Shown piece after piece: positions 15,114 through 25,277 of a stretch of DNA of 52,710 bases (position 1 is the first letter of the stretch; every line of letters starts with the position of its first letter). The position numbers and the translations under genes are program-made. The notes beneath the pieces were generated by a model. That model was not told the DNA's origin and searched no databases. It worked only from the letters and a program-made list of their open reading frames with translations. Where the stretch lies: the NCBI GenBank assembly GCA_050951605.1, contig JBMNJJ010000004.1, positions 1-52,710 on the forward strand. The letters are read 5' to 3'. Source of the stretch: DUTS01 sp050951605. GTDB lineage: Bacteria > Bacillota > Peptococcia > DRI-13 > DTU073.

Positions 15114-16106
15114 TTTTTGTAAAAAACGTTCATCTTTAAAAACTTGACCAATGCCGTCTGCTACACAGGTTAAGGGAGAATTAGCTAAATTAACTGGTAT
15201 TTTATTGATTGTTTTAATTGCTTGGTCAAGATTTTTTAACAGAGCACCTCCGCCAGTTAAAGTTATACCCATTTGCATAATATCAGCAGCTAATTCAGGA
15301 GGAGTTCTTTCTAAAGCAGTATGAATTGCTTCGATAATTGTTTGCAGAGGTTCTGTAAGGACCTCTGTTATTTTTTCTGCATCTATTTCCATAGTAGTAG
15401 GTAAGCCTGTAGCTAGATTTCGTCCTTTTACTAAATATTTTGTTTGAGGAGGAGGGTCAATAGCATATCCTATTTCTGTTTTTATTTTTTCTGCAGTGCG
15501 ATTACCTATTTCAAGATTAGCTAATTTTTTAATTCCTCTGATGATTGCTTGATTTAAAGCATCACCTCCTAAACGAAGGGATTTACCTACAACAATACCA
15601 CCCAATGAAATAATGGCTACTTCTGATGTTCCCCCCCCAATATTAATAACCATGCTGCCGCGGGCTTCTTTTACAGGTAAACCGGCTCCAATTGCAGCTG
15701 CTATTGGTTCTCTAATTAAATAAGCTTCACGAGCACCGGCTTGTTTGGCCGCTTCCATAACGGCTTTTTTTTCTACCTGAGTTATTCCTAGAGGTACACT
15801 AATTAATACTCTAGGTTTAACGAGGCTTAAGCCTTTAAGTGCTTTAGTAATAAAATATTTTAACATAATTTTTGTAGTGTTATAATCAGCGATAACACCA
15901 TTTTTTAAAGGTTTAACAGTAATTATGTTTTTGGGAGTACGACCAATCATTTCATAAGCTTTATTACCAACGGCGAGGATGTCTCCTGTTAAGGCATTGA
16001 AGGCTACCACTGAAGGTTCATTAGCAATAATTCCTTTGTTTTTTACAAAAACAAGCACATTAGCTGTTCCCAGGTCAATCCCAATATCGTTAGAATGGTA
16101 GGCCAT
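15099..16106 (-). CDS. MreB/Mbl-family actin-like protein
   Basis: A 335-residue bacterial actin homologue. ATP-site motifs are present in order: DIGIDLGTANVLVFV (phosphate 1), NIGGGTSEVAIISLGG (phosphate 2), and GITLTGGGALLKNLD (adenosine), with GVIADYNTTKIML and PLGITQVEKKA typical of MreB. These proteins form membrane-associated filaments that guide wall synthesis in rod-shaped cells. It is monocistronic and lacks mreC/mreD partners here, so it is likely an Mbl- or MreBH-type paralogue, not the main mreB. It is transcribed convergently with hisC and overlaps it by 15 bases. Confidence 0.92.
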   Translation of the reverse strand: MAYHSNDIGIDLGTANVLVFVKNKGIIANEPSVVAFNALTGDILAVGNKAYEMIGRTPKNIITVKPLKNGVIADYNTTKIMLKYFITKALKGLSLVKPRVLISVPLGITQVEKKAVMEAAKQAGAREAYLIREPIAAAIGAGLPVKEARGSMVINIGGGTSEVAIISLGGIVVGKSLRLGGDALNQAIIRGIKKLANLEIGNRTAEKIKTEIGYAIDPPPQTKYLVKGRNLATGLPTTMEIDAEKITEVLTEPLQTIIEAIHTALERTPPELAADIMQMGITLTGGGALLKNLDQAIKTINKIPVNLANSPLTCVADGIGQVFKDERFLQKLITR

Positions 16107-16260
16107 TTTTTCACTTCTTTCTAAGATAATATTTTGGTTATATCAATAGTATTGTTAAAGATGAGAAAAATAATTATTGCATCTCGGATAAAAATATGGT
16201 TAAATTATTCCGTTACATTAAATATATACGAAAACAACTTGCCGAAGGTGGTGACCTTAA

Positions 16261-17784
16261 ATGTTGAAAAAAATGCTTAATCAAGATAAGTTACCTATTT
16301 ATACTGCTTTGCAAAACTATACGGAAGAAGGAACCACTCCTTTTCATGTACCGGGCCATAAACAGGGTAAAGGCAATCAGGAAATGGAAAAACTCTTAGG
16401 CTCTAAATGTTTAAAGCTTGACTTAACTTGTATGGAGGATTTAGATAATATTTGTCATCCGGTTAGTGTAATTAAAGAAGCGGAAGCTTTAGCTGCCCAA
16501 CTTTATGGTGCGAACTATGCTCATTTTTTAGTTAATGGAACTACTTGTGGCATACAAGTGATGATTATGAGTGTTTGTGAACCGGGAGATAAAATAATTA
16601 TTCCCCGTAATGCTCACAAGTCGGCAATTGGAGGTCTGATTCTTAGTGGAGCAAAACCTATCTATATTGAGCCGGAAATAGATAGTTTTCTGGGTATAGC
16701 CATGGGCGTAAAGCCGGAAACGGTAGCCCAAGCTCTAGAAAAACATCCGGAAGCAAAAGCAATCTTTTTAATTAATCCCACTTATTATGGGATAGCTTCC
16801 GAGTTGCAAACAATTGTCAATCTTGCTCATGCTTTGGGGAAACCTGTTTTAGTTGATGAAGCTCATGGTGCTCATTTAAAGTTTGATTCACGTTTACCAC
16901 TTTCTGCTATGGAGGCAGGAGCAGATTTAGCTGCTAGCAGTACGCATAAGCTGGGAGGTTCTTTAACACAGAGTTCACTTCTTCTTCAGCAAGGCAACTT
17001 AATTAATCCGCAAAAAATCAAAGCTGTTCTTAATTTAACTCAGACTACCAGTCCTTCTTATCTTCTTTTAGCTTCTTTAGATATTGCGCGTAAGCAGTTG
17101 GCAAAAAAGGGTGAGGAGTTAATAACCAAAATATATGACTTAGCACAATGGGCTCGTTCGGAAATAAATAGAATTGAGGGTCTTTATGTGTTGGGGGAAG
17201 AGATTTTACAACAGCCCGGTTGTTTTGCTCTTGACCCTACTAAAATAGTAGTTAATGTAAAGGCTTTAGGGCTTTCCGGCTATGAAGTGGAAAAAATCCT
17301 AAGAAAAAAACATCAGATTCAAGTTGAGCTTTCTGATTTGTTTAATGTTTTAGTGATCGTTAGTTTAGGAGACAATCGAGAAAGTCTGGGTAAATTTATT
17401 AATGCTTTAAAAGAAATTGCCCGGGAGCAAACTGTGAAAAATGTAGTCAAATATTTTATTCCTTTACCTGCACTTCCTGAACTAGTAATTTCTCCACGCA
17501 AAGCTTTTTATGCTGAAACAAGATTAATCCCACTTGAAGAAGCAGTAGGAGAAATTAGTACAGAAATGATTATGGCTTATCCACCAGGGATTCCTCTTAT
17601 TTGTCCCGGCGAAAAAATTACGCAGGAAATTGTTGATTATGTTAATATTTTAAGAAAAGAAAAAGCAGAGTTACAGGGCACTGAAGATCCGGAGGTTAAA
17701 GAAATTAAAGTATTGAGTAAAAGTTTGTCTACAGCAGAAAAAGTTGAAGCGAAAAATATAAGCTCACATGTACAAGCGATTTAA
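16261..17784 (+). CDS. Arginine/lysine/ornithine decarboxylase (fold type I, SpeA/Cad-like)
   Basis: A 507-residue PLP decarboxylase of the Orn/Lys/Arg type found in Firmicutes. Motifs: TPFHVPGHKQGKG near residue 28, HFLVNGTTCGIQVMIM, RNAHKSAIGGL, INPTYYGIAS, VDEAHGAHLKF, the PLP lysine in SSTHKLGGSLTQ, and the C-terminal AYPPGIPLICPGE. The products would be agmatine, cadaverine or putrescine, feeding polyamine synthesis; sequence alone does not decide the substrate. Its length is right for the short Gram-positive form. The ATG at 16261 follows GAAGGTGGTG. It ends in a strong terminator shared with the convergent L,D-transpeptidase gene. Confidence 0.88.
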   Translation: MLKKMLNQDKLPIYTALQNYTEEGTTPFHVPGHKQGKGNQEMEKLLGSKCLKLDLTCMEDLDNICHPVSVIKEAEALAAQLYGANYAHFLVNGTTCGIQVMIMSVCEPGDKIIIPRNAHKSAIGGLILSGAKPIYIEPEIDSFLGIAMGVKPETVAQALEKHPEAKAIFLINPTYYGIASELQTIVNLAHALGKPVLVDEAHGAHLKFDSRLPLSAMEAGADLAASSTHKLGGSLTQSSLLLQQGNLINPQKIKAVLNLTQTTSPSYLLLASLDIARKQLAKKGEELITKIYDLAQWARSEINRIEGLYVLGEEILQQPGCFALDPTKIVVNVKALGLSGYEVEKILRKKHQIQVELSDLFNVLVIVSLGDNRESLGKFINALKEIAREQTVKNVVKYFIPLPALPELVISPRKAFYAETRLIPLEEAVGEISTEMIMAYPPGIPLICPGEKITQEIVDYVNILRKEKAELQGTEDPEVKEIKVLSKSLSTAEKVEAKNISSHVQAI

Positions 17785-17812
17785 GCTTAATTTAATAACA
17801 AAATAATTATAA

Positions 17813-17845
17813 AAAATAAGTGCCGATAATTCCGGCACTTATTTT
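17813..17845. terminator. Bidirectional terminator between the decarboxylase and L,D-transpeptidase genes
   Basis: Thirteen-bp perfect stem AAAATAAGTGCCG / CGGCACTTATTTT with a seven-base loop. A-rich and T-rich flanks on both sides serve both convergent genes. Confidence 0.85.
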
Positions 17846-18563
17846 AGTTAACGATACCTAAATTGTCATATTCTTGATAACCTACTTGACCTGTTTTCTC
17901 TAAGGAATGTCTTTTTTGTAGTTCTTTAACAGCTTTTTCTGTACCACGACCATAAATACCATCAGCTTTTCCTTCATAAAATCCTCTACGCCATAATTTT
18001 TCTTGAATTACGGTTACGGCAGAACATTTATCACCTACATTTAATTTTTGCAGTCCTCCTGACATATAGCCAAAAGGATTACCGATTACGATTACAGGTG
18101 TGCCATTTTTTATCCAAGGAAAAATAGTTTCTACATCTTTATTGAACATACGAAAACAGCCATGACTAGCCATAGAACCAATAGACGATGGTTTATTAGT
18201 ACCATGAATACCGTATATTCCCCAAGGGACATTAAGACCTAGCCAACGTGTACCAAAACCTGTACCCCAATTAACACCTTTATTAATAATTTTCCAATTT
18301 CCAATAGGTGAAGGAGTATTGGCTTTGCCAATAGCTACAGGAAATTGAGCATAGGGTTTATAATCATTCATGACAATTAATTTACGTCGAAAGGTATCAA
18401 TAACCAGACAAATTTCCCCTGAAGGCGGTGAGAGTATGTTTTTGCTTACTTTAGCTTCCGTAGCCTGGGCAAATTTTAAAGTTGATGTATTTAGACAGAA
18501 GAAAAAACAACAAGAAGAAGAAAAAGACAAAGTATCTTCCGTTTTTTCATAGTACTTAATCAA
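17844..18563 (-). CDS. L,D-transpeptidase (YkuD) with peptidoglycan-binding domain; signal peptide out of frame
   Basis: A YkuD-type L,D-transpeptidase, which forms 3-3 cross-links in peptidoglycan. The catalytic block has the His of YGIHGT and the Cys of ASHGCFRMFNKDVE; the substrate strand GEICLVIDTFRRKLIV precedes it. A PG-binding-1 domain ends the protein (AVTVIQEKLWRRGFYEGKADG). The in-frame TTG at 18563 has a site (GGAGGG) but gives a poor leader (MIKYYEKTEDTLSFSSS). The ATG at 18550 in the next frame encodes a classic signal peptide, MKKRKILCLFLLLVVF, and then reaches a stop. A one-base shift in the T-rich tract near 18492-18505 would join it to FCLNTSTLKFAQA. So the gene is frameshifted, or there is a sequence error. 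Confidence 0.85.
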   Translation of the reverse strand: MIKYYEKTEDTLSFSSSCCFFFCLNTSTLKFAQATEAKVSKNILSPPSGEICLVIDTFRRKLIVMNDYKPYAQFPVAIGKANTPSPIGNWKIINKGVNWGTGFGTRWLGLNVPWGIYGIHGTNKPSSIGSMASHGCFRMFNKDVETIFPWIKNGTPVIVIGNPFGYMSGGLQKLNVGDKCSAVTVIQEKLWRRGFYEGKADGIYGRGTEKAVKELQKRHSLEKTGQVGYQEYDNLGIVN

Positions 18564-18661
18564 TATTCCCTCCTTTCTATAGAAATTAATATGAAAAGCA
18601 CTGTATTATTTTTTTGCATATATTGTAATAGCAGTTAACTTGTGAAGGGAGGGAGTATTAG

Positions 18662-19519
18662 ATGTCCTTGGGACTGGTTCTGTCAGGTGGTGGGGTGCGA
18701 GGAGGTGCACATATTGGTGTTTTACAAGCTTTGCAAGAAGCCAAGATTAAGCCCGCCTTTATTTCCGGCACAAGTGCCGGTTCTATCGTCGCTGGTTTGT
18801 ATGCTTATGGCTATTCTCCCCAGGAAATTAAACTTCTTGCTCATCGCATCAACAAAAAATATTTTGATATTGATTATTTTGGCATTATTTCATCACTTGT
18901 AAACATTTTTTTTTCAGGAGACCTTTCAATTAGTGGACTTATTCAAGGTGATTTTTTAGAACGTTATTTTTATAATTTAACCAAAGGAATTAAATTAAAT
19001 AAGATTAAAATGCCCTTAGCAATTACTGCTGTTGATATCAATAATACAAATATAGTAGTTTTTACGTCATTACCTAATCGACTTTTAATGCGAAGTGACT
19101 ATATCTTTGTTCATGATGTTTCTTTAGCTGAAGCAATACGAGCTAGTATTTCTATCCCCGGTATTTTTAAGCCTAAAATCGTTAAAAAGATGAGATTAGT
19201 GGATGGGGGAATTAGGGCCAATTTACCCGTGGAAATAACGCGAATGATGGGAGCCCAGAAAGTTATTGCCGTTAATCTTGGTTATAGTGGTAACCCCGTG
19301 CCTTATGTTGACGATATTTTAGAAATTGCTCTTCAATCGATTGATTTGATGATTTATCAAATAACAAGACCGAGTATCGAATCTGCTGATTTAATTATTT
19401 CTCCAAAGATTAATTATGTGCATCAAGGTGACCTCAGTAAAATTGATTACATTATTGAATGTGGATATAAAGCAACAATTGATTTATTACCAAGAATAAA
19501 GCAATTGCTATATATTTAA
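18662..19519 (+). CDS. Patatin-like phospholipase (RssA family)
   Basis: A 285-residue patatin-fold serine hydrolase. The oxyanion-hole loop is SGGGVRGGAHIGVL, the nucleophile elbow is GTSAGS (Ser near residue 40), and the catalytic Asp is in VDGGIRANLP near residue 181. These are the conserved Ser-Asp dyad and glycine loop of bacterial RssA/YchK-type proteins, which are probably lipases of unknown substrate. There is no signal peptide, so the protein is cytoplasmic or peripheral. The ATG at 18662 follows GAAGGGAGGGAG. It is divergent from the L,D-transpeptidase gene and sits before miaB. Confidence 0.9.
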   Translation: MSLGLVLSGGGVRGGAHIGVLQALQEAKIKPAFISGTSAGSIVAGLYAYGYSPQEIKLLAHRINKKYFDIDYFGIISSLVNIFFSGDLSISGLIQGDFLERYFYNLTKGIKLNKIKMPLAITAVDINNTNIVVFTSLPNRLLMRSDYIFVHDVSLAEAIRASISIPGIFKPKIVKKMRLVDGGIRANLPVEITRMMGAQKVIAVNLGYSGNPVPYVDDILEIALQSIDLMIYQITRPSIESADLIISPKINYVHQGDLSKIDYIIECGYKATIDLLPRIKQLLYI

Positions 19520-19561
19520 TGTGGTATACTATAATAAGTGTAATCTTAAAGAGGGATTTAG

Positions 19562-20895
19562 ATGATGAATAAAAAATATTTTATTTTAACTTTTGGTTGT
19601 CAAGCTAATGAAAGAGATTCAGAAACGCTTGCTGGGCTTCTCGAGAAAAAAGGTTATATGTTAGCTAATGATTTACAACAAGCAGATATTATTCTTTTTA
19701 ATACCTGTTGTATTCGGGAAAAAGCTGAAAATAAAGTTTTAAGCAAGGTCGGGGAATTAAAAGAACTAAAAGTTCAAAATCCTGATTTAATTATTGGGAT
19801 ATGTGGTTGTATGGTTCAGCAGGAGAAAGTAGCAGAAAAAATCCGTCACCGTGCTCCTCATGTCGATTTAATTTTTGGTACACATAATTTGTATCAATTA
19901 CTTGAGTTGATTGATAAGTTTCAAGAAACAAAAAAACCACAGGTGCAAATTTTATCTGATCAACAAGAAATAAAAGAAGGACTTCCGGCAGTACGTCAAG
20001 TTCCTTTTAAAGCCGCAGGTAAATATTACTTATGGTTGTAATAATTTTTGTACGTACTGTATTGTTCCTTATGTCCGTGGACGTGAAAAAAGTCGTCAAC
20101 CGCAAAATATTCTTACTGAAATCAAAAAACTTGTTAGTGAAGGTGTTGTAGAAGTAATGCTTTTAGGGCAAAATGTAAATTCCTATGGCAAAACGTTAGA
20201 ACCATCCTTTCACTTTTGCTCAGCTTTTACAAGAAGTAAATGCGATTGATAATTTAAATAGAATTCGCTATATGACTTCTCATCCGCGTGACTTTGACCA
20301 GGAATTAATAAAAACAATTAGCAAATTAGATAAAGTCTGCCCCCATTTTCATCTGCCTCTACAATCAGGTAGTAATAAAATTCTGCAAAAAATGAATAGA
20401 GGATATACCAGAGAACACTACAAAGAACTTGTTAAAGAGATACGAAGGCTCATTCCTCAAGCGAGTATTACTACAGATATTATCGTGGGTTTTCCGGGCG
20501 AAACAGAGGAAGATTTTCAAGATACTTTAAATTTAGTGCAAGAGCTTCATTTTGATTCGGCATTTACATTTATTTATTCACCTCGTTCCGGTACGCCGGC
20601 GGCGAAAATGTCTGCACAAATTCCTTTAACGGTGAAAAAAAGACGTTTACAGAAACTAATGCAGTTGCAAAATAAAATCAGCTTAGAAATAAATCAAAAT
20701 TTAAAAGGACAAGCTGTAGAAGTTTTAGTAGAAGGGTTTAGTAAAAAAGATTGTTCAATCTTAGAAGGTAGAACAAAAACAAATAAAACTGTACTCTTCA
20801 CAGGATCAGAAGAGTTGATCGGAAAATTTGTTGGGGTTAAAATTACTGTTCCTCAGACTTGGGTTTTAAAAGGTGAAATAATAGAAAAAAGATAA
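19562..20895 (+). pseudogene. miaB: tRNA-2-methylthio-N6-dimethylallyladenosine synthase, two frameshifts
   Basis: MiaB adds a methylthio group to i6A37 of tRNA, using two [4Fe-4S] clusters. The first frame (19562-20041) has the UPF0004 cluster cysteines (LTFGCQANERDS, FNTCCIRE, GICGCMVQ). The frame then shifts near 20015-20018, in AAAGCC-GCAGG where AAAGCC-TGGG is expected. A middle frame (from 20019) holds the radical-SAM motif CNNFCTYCIVPYVRGREKS and LLGQNVNSYGK. Near 20205-20211 it shifts again, and the last frame carries RIRYMTSHPRDFD, FHLPLQSGSN, GFPGETEEDF and the TRAM end. Both shifts are +1. The middle segment has no start, so no active enzyme is expected unless these are sequencing errors. 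Confidence 0.88.
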
Positions 20896-20930
20896 ATCAA
20901 TAATTAAAGAAAGGAGGAGGGAAGAGGAGT

Positions 20931-23606
20931 ATGTTAGGGCAAACCCCGATGATGAAACAATATCAAGAAATTAAGAATCAATATCCTGATGCTATTCTTT
21001 TCTTTCGTTTGGGGGACTTCTATGAAATGTTTGGTCCCGATGCCTTGTTGGCTTCACGGGAATTAGATATTACTTTAACCGGACGCGATGCAGGTATGAA
21101 AGAACGTGTCCCGATGTGTGGAGTACCTTACCATGCAGCAGATAATTATTTAGCAAAACTGATTAAAAAAGGATATAAGGTGGCTATTTGTGAGCAGGTA
21201 GAAGACCCAAAATTAAGCAAAGGAATTGTCAAAAGAGAGGTTATTAGAGTAGTTACTCCGGGTACGACACTTGATACTCAAATAATTCAGGAAGCAACCA
21301 ACTTCTATTTAGCGGCCTTATCTAGTCAGCGACAAAATTTTGGTTTAGCTTTTTGTGATGTTTCTACAGGTGATTTTTGGTTAAGTGAACTAAACGGCTC
21401 TGAAGGTTGGAAAGTTCTGCAGGATGAATTGTTCCGACTTCACCCGACAGAAATACTTCTTCCCGCAAATAAAGAATCTGAATTTGCTAAAATCTTGTCT
21501 TGTTTAGAAAATACATTAATTACACCTTATGCTGAAGATGCTTTTAATTTTCCTAAAGCTCGTCAAGTTTTGTGTAATCATTTTCAAGTAGCATCTTTGG
21601 AAGTTTTTGCTTGTCAAAACAAGAGACAGGCTGTAGCATCGGCCGGAGCTATCTTACAATATTTATTAGAAACTCAAAAATCTACACCTAAACAAGTTAA
21701 AAAATTACAAATTTATTATCCGGAAAAATATTTAGCTTTAGATGCTACAACTTTTCGTAATTTAGAATTAACGAAGACGCTACGTTCTGATGAGCAAAAA
21801 GGTAGTTTATTAGATTTATTGGATAAAACAAAAACCGCTTGTGGAGCAAGGCTTTTACGGCATTGGCTACAAAATCCGTTGACAGATAAAGAAATATTAG
21901 AAAAACGTTTAGATGCTGTAGAAATTCTTAGTCAAAACTGGTCAGAACGGCAAAAAATTCGTAGTTGTTTAGAAGGCATCTATGACTTAGAAAGATTAAT
22001 GACTCGTATTTTGTACGAACGAGCGAATCCTCAAGAATTACTTTCTTTAAAAAATTCATTAACTGTACTTCCCGAGTTGAAAACATATCTTGAACAATTT
22101 AAACAATCATCATATCTTACTACTTTAAAAAACAAGTTAGACCTTTTAGAAGATGTTGTGTTTACCTTAGACCTTGCTTTAGAAGAAGAACCGCCTTTTA
22201 ATTTAAAAGATGGTGGGGTTATTAAAAAAGGTTATCATCAGGAAATTGATAAATTGAGAGAGGCGAGTGAAAAAGGGAAAGAATGGATTGCTCGCTTAGA
22301 AGGAAAGGAAAAAGAAAACACAGGTATAAAATCTTTAAAAATTGGTTATAATAAAGTTTTTGGTTATTACTTCGAAGTGACGAAAGCTAATTTAGACCTT
22401 GTTCCCGATTATTTTCAAAGGAAACAAACTTTAGCTAATGGTGAAAGATATGTTACGGATGAGTTACAACAATTAGCAAATCAAGTTCTAGGTGCAGAAG
22501 AAAAGTTAATTCCTTTGGAGGAGGAAATTTATAAAAATCTTTTAAAAGAACTGGGGCAGGAAGCACAACGAGTGCAACAAACATCTCAAGTGTTAGCCCA
22601 AATAGATGTTTTACAATCTTTAGCTGAAGTAGCGATACAAAATTCTTATGTACGTCCCCAACTTTTAGAGCAAGAAAAAAACTATCTTCGTTTTGTGGAC
22701 CTAAGGCATCCTGTTGTCGAAAAAGTATTGCCGGAAGCTGCTTATGTTCCTAATGACTTATGTATGTCAGAAAAGGTAGATTTTTATATTATTACGGGAC
22801 CTAATATGGGAGGGAAAAGTACATATTGTCGCAGTGTGGCCTTAGCTGTGATTATGGCGCAAATGGGTAGTTTTGTTCCGGCCAAGGAAGCAGTAATTTC
22901 TTTACGTGATCGTGTTTTTGCTCGCATAGGAGCTAGTGACGACCTGCGTAGTGGTCAAAGCACTTTTATGGTAGAAATGAATGAAGTAGCCAATATTCTT
23001 AATCACGCTACCCCTTATAGTTTAGTTATTTTAGATGAAGTAGGCAGAGGTACGAGTACTTATGATGGCTTAAGCATGGCTTGGGCTATTAGTGAATATT
23101 TAATTAAAGAGCTTAAAGCCAAAACTCTTTTTGCTACTCATTATCATGAATTAACTTGCTTGAGTAATTTGTATAAAAAAATAGAAAATCTTTCTGTAGC
23201 TGTACAAGAAAAAGGAGAAGAAATTATTTTTTTGCATAAAATTACTCCGGGAGCTGCTGATAAAAGTTATGGAATACAAGTGGCTAAATTAGCTGGGCTT
23301 CCTCAGATAGTTGTGGATAGAGCTAACGAAATTTTAAAGAGTTTAGAAAAGGAGAAAGAGAAGGAAAATAATAAAACCTTAAATATCCAAAAAGCAACTT
23401 TTATAAAAGAAGAGCTAAATAATAGTTTAGAACCGGAAACAAAAAAATTATATGAAAAAATAAATGATTTACAAAAGGAAAAAAGTGAATTAGAAAACAT
23501 GTTTTTAGAGATGGATTTATTGTCCATGACTCCTTTAGATGCTTTAAACAAGCTTTACGAATTACAACAACAGTTAAAAAAAGAATTTATTTCAGAGGAG
23601 GGATAA
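20931..23606 (+). CDS. mutS: DNA mismatch repair protein MutS
   Basis: An 891-residue full-length MutS. The mismatch-binding F-x-E motif is in FFRLGDFYEMFG near residue 30. Walker A is GPNMGGKST (about residue 624), Walker B LVILDEVGRGTSTYDG, and then FATHYHELT. A helix-turn-helix and a charged C-terminal coiled region follow. MutS finds mismatches and recruits MutL. It starts at ATG 20931 with AAGGAGG and GAGGAG upstream, 35 bases after miaB, an arrangement (miaB-mutS-mutL) common in Firmicutes. Here two extra genes separate it from mutL, and mutL is broken. Confidence 0.97.
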   Translation: MLGQTPMMKQYQEIKNQYPDAILFFRLGDFYEMFGPDALLASRELDITLTGRDAGMKERVPMCGVPYHAADNYLAKLIKKGYKVAICEQVEDPKLSKGIVKREVIRVVTPGTTLDTQIIQEATNFYLAALSSQRQNFGLAFCDVSTGDFWLSELNGSEGWKVLQDELFRLHPTEILLPANKESEFAKILSCLENTLITPYAEDAFNFPKARQVLCNHFQVASLEVFACQNKRQAVASAGAILQYLLETQKSTPKQVKKLQIYYPEKYLALDATTFRNLELTKTLRSDEQKGSLLDLLDKTKTACGARLLRHWLQNPLTDKEILEKRLDAVEILSQNWSERQKIRSCLEGIYDLERLMTRILYERANPQELLSLKNSLTVLPELKTYLEQFKQSSYLTTLKNKLDLLEDVVFTLDLALEEEPPFNLKDGGVIKKGYHQEIDKLREASEKGKEWIARLEGKEKENTGIKSLKIGYNKVFGYYFEVTKANLDLVPDYFQRKQTLANGERYVTDELQQLANQVLGAEEKLIPLEEEIYKNLLKELGQEAQRVQQTSQVLAQIDVLQSLAEVAIQNSYVRPQLLEQEKNYLRFVDLRHPVVEKVLPEAAYVPNDLCMSEKVDFYIITGPNMGGKSTYCRSVALAVIMAQMGSFVPAKEAVISLRDRVFARIGASDDLRSGQSTFMVEMNEVANILNHATPYSLVILDEVGRGTSTYDGLSMAWAISEYLIKELKAKTLFATHYHELTCLSNLYKKIENLSVAVQEKGEEIIFLHKITPGAADKSYGIQVAKLAGLPQIVVDRANEILKSLEKEKEKENNKTLNIQKATFIKEELNNSLEPETKKLYEKINDLQKEKSELENMFLEMDLLSMTPLDALNKLYELQQQLKKEFISEEG

Positions 23607-23608
23607 AT

Positions 23609-25276
23609 TTGTTTATTGGTATTGATATCGGAGGTACTTTTACTGATGGTGTTGTTATCTCTGCTCAGAAAGTAATAAAATCGATAAAAGTTCCTACACA
23701 TGAGGATATTTCTCTTTCCATAGAAAATGCTTTAAAACAAATTTTGTGGGATATTGAGCCGCAAAAAATTAAACAAGTAACATTAAGTACTACGTTAATT
23801 ACGAATTTAATTATGCAAGATAAATTAGCTAAAGCGGGGCTACTTCTTTTCCCCGGACCAGGTGCTAATCCTCATCAGCTTAATTTTGCTTGTCCTTATA
23901 AAATTTTACATGGTGCTATTGATTATCGAGGTAGGATAATTGAGCCTCTAGATTGGGCTGAAGTAGAAGAAGCTTGTCAACATTTCTTAGATAAGCAAAT
24001 TAATCATTTAGTTGTAGCTTGTAAATTTAGTCAAAGAAATCCAGCTTTAGAAGAGCAAGTTACAGAATTTCTTCAAAAAAACTATCCTCAAATAAAAGTA
24101 TTGGCTAGTCACAAAGTTAGTGGTTTATTAAACTGGGTACGTAGAACTAATGGTACTTTTTATACTCTGACAACAAGAGACACTTGTTGTTCTTTTCAGG
24201 AAAACATTACAACCACTTTAAAAAAATTAGGTCTTAATTGCCCTATCTATATCTTAAAAGCTGATGGTGGTACTTTACCACTAGATATTTCTTTACGCTA
24301 CCCATTGGAAACAATTTTTTCCGGACCGGCAGCCAGTACTTTAGGGGCATTAGCTTGTACAAAAGAGAAAACAACCTCGGTAGTAATTGATATTGGAGGA
24401 ACAACTACTGATTTAGCTTTGCTTTTGGAAGGGGAACCTCTTTTAGCGGAAAGAGGGGCCTTTATCAATAATTACCCCGTTCCTGTGCGTTCCGTGGCTG
24501 TATCTTCTTTAGCTTTAGGGGGAGATACTTCTTTGTTAATTGATAAAAATATAGTAAGTTTTGGGCAAAGACAAGGTCCTGCTCTTTGTGTAGGAGGACC
24601 GGTACTTACGATTACCGATATTCTTGTTTATAGTGGTTATAGTAATATTGCTTCTCCGGAGCTGATTAAAGATAAGGTAGAGGAAATGGCGCAAGCTTTA
24701 CAGCTTACTCCCCAACAATTTTCAAAACAAGTTTTAGAGATGTTTGTTAAACAATTGGAAAATAAATTAAAAGCAATGTTTAAATCTTGGGAAGAAGAGC
24801 CGGCTTATCGTATTTGGCAAGTTCTTTCTGCAGAAAAAGAGCGACCGCAAACTTTAGTTTGTCTAGGAGGACCGGCCATTGGTATAGGAAAGTTTTGGTC
24901 AACACAAAAAAAATGGCAAGTGCTCGTTCCTCCTCATTCTTCTATCGCCAATGCAATTGGAGCAGCATTAGCCAGGACTACTTTAAAACTAGACTTTTTT
25001 GCTGATACGGAAAGAAAGACTTATACAACAAATATTGGAGGGTTACAAGGCACTCTTTCTAAGCGCTTAAATAATATTGAAGAAGCTAAAGAATTTGCTC
25101 TAGACCTTTTTCAAGAAACAGCGCATGATTGGCAATTAACTGAGGATACGCCTTTAGAAACACTTTATGAGGAAGGTTTTAATATAGTTCGAGGCTGGCG
25201 AACAGCGGGGAGAATTTTTCAAATAGGGTTACAAACTGTTCCCGGAATTAGAGCCTTTCTTAAGGAGGTAGAGTAA
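23609..25276 (+). CDS. Hydantoinase/oxoprolinase family protein (HyuA-like)
   Basis: A 555-residue protein of the hydantoinase A/oxoprolinase family, ATP-using enzymes that open cyclic amides. ATPase-fold motifs are seen at both halves: FIGIDIGGTFTDGVVI at the N-terminus and TSVVIDIGGTTTDLALL near residue 255, with FSGPAASTLGA just before. It is shorter than typical N-methylhydantoinase A (650-700 aa), and no HyuB partner is adjacent. The substrate is unknown. The TTG at 23609 begins two bases after the mutS stop behind GGAGGG, so it is co-transcribed with mutS. The next gene follows after one base. Confidence 0.8.
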   Translation: MFIGIDIGGTFTDGVVISAQKVIKSIKVPTHEDISLSIENALKQILWDIEPQKIKQVTLSTTLITNLIMQDKLAKAGLLLFPGPGANPHQLNFACPYKILHGAIDYRGRIIEPLDWAEVEEACQHFLDKQINHLVVACKFSQRNPALEEQVTEFLQKNYPQIKVLASHKVSGLLNWVRRTNGTFYTLTTRDTCCSFQENITTTLKKLGLNCPIYILKADGGTLPLDISLRYPLETIFSGPAASTLGALACTKEKTTSVVIDIGGTTTDLALLLEGEPLLAERGAFINNYPVPVRSVAVSSLALGGDTSLLIDKNIVSFGQRQGPALCVGGPVLTITDILVYSGYSNIASPELIKDKVEEMAQALQLTPQQFSKQVLEMFVKQLENKLKAMFKSWEEEPAYRIWQVLSAEKERPQTLVCLGGPAIGIGKFWSTQKKWQVLVPPHSSIANAIGAALARTTLKLDFFADTERKTYTTNIGGLQGTLSKRLNNIEEAKEFALDLFQETAHDWQLTEDTPLETLYEEGFNIVRGWRTAGRIFQIGLQTVPGIRAFLKEVE

Positions 25277-25277
25277 T

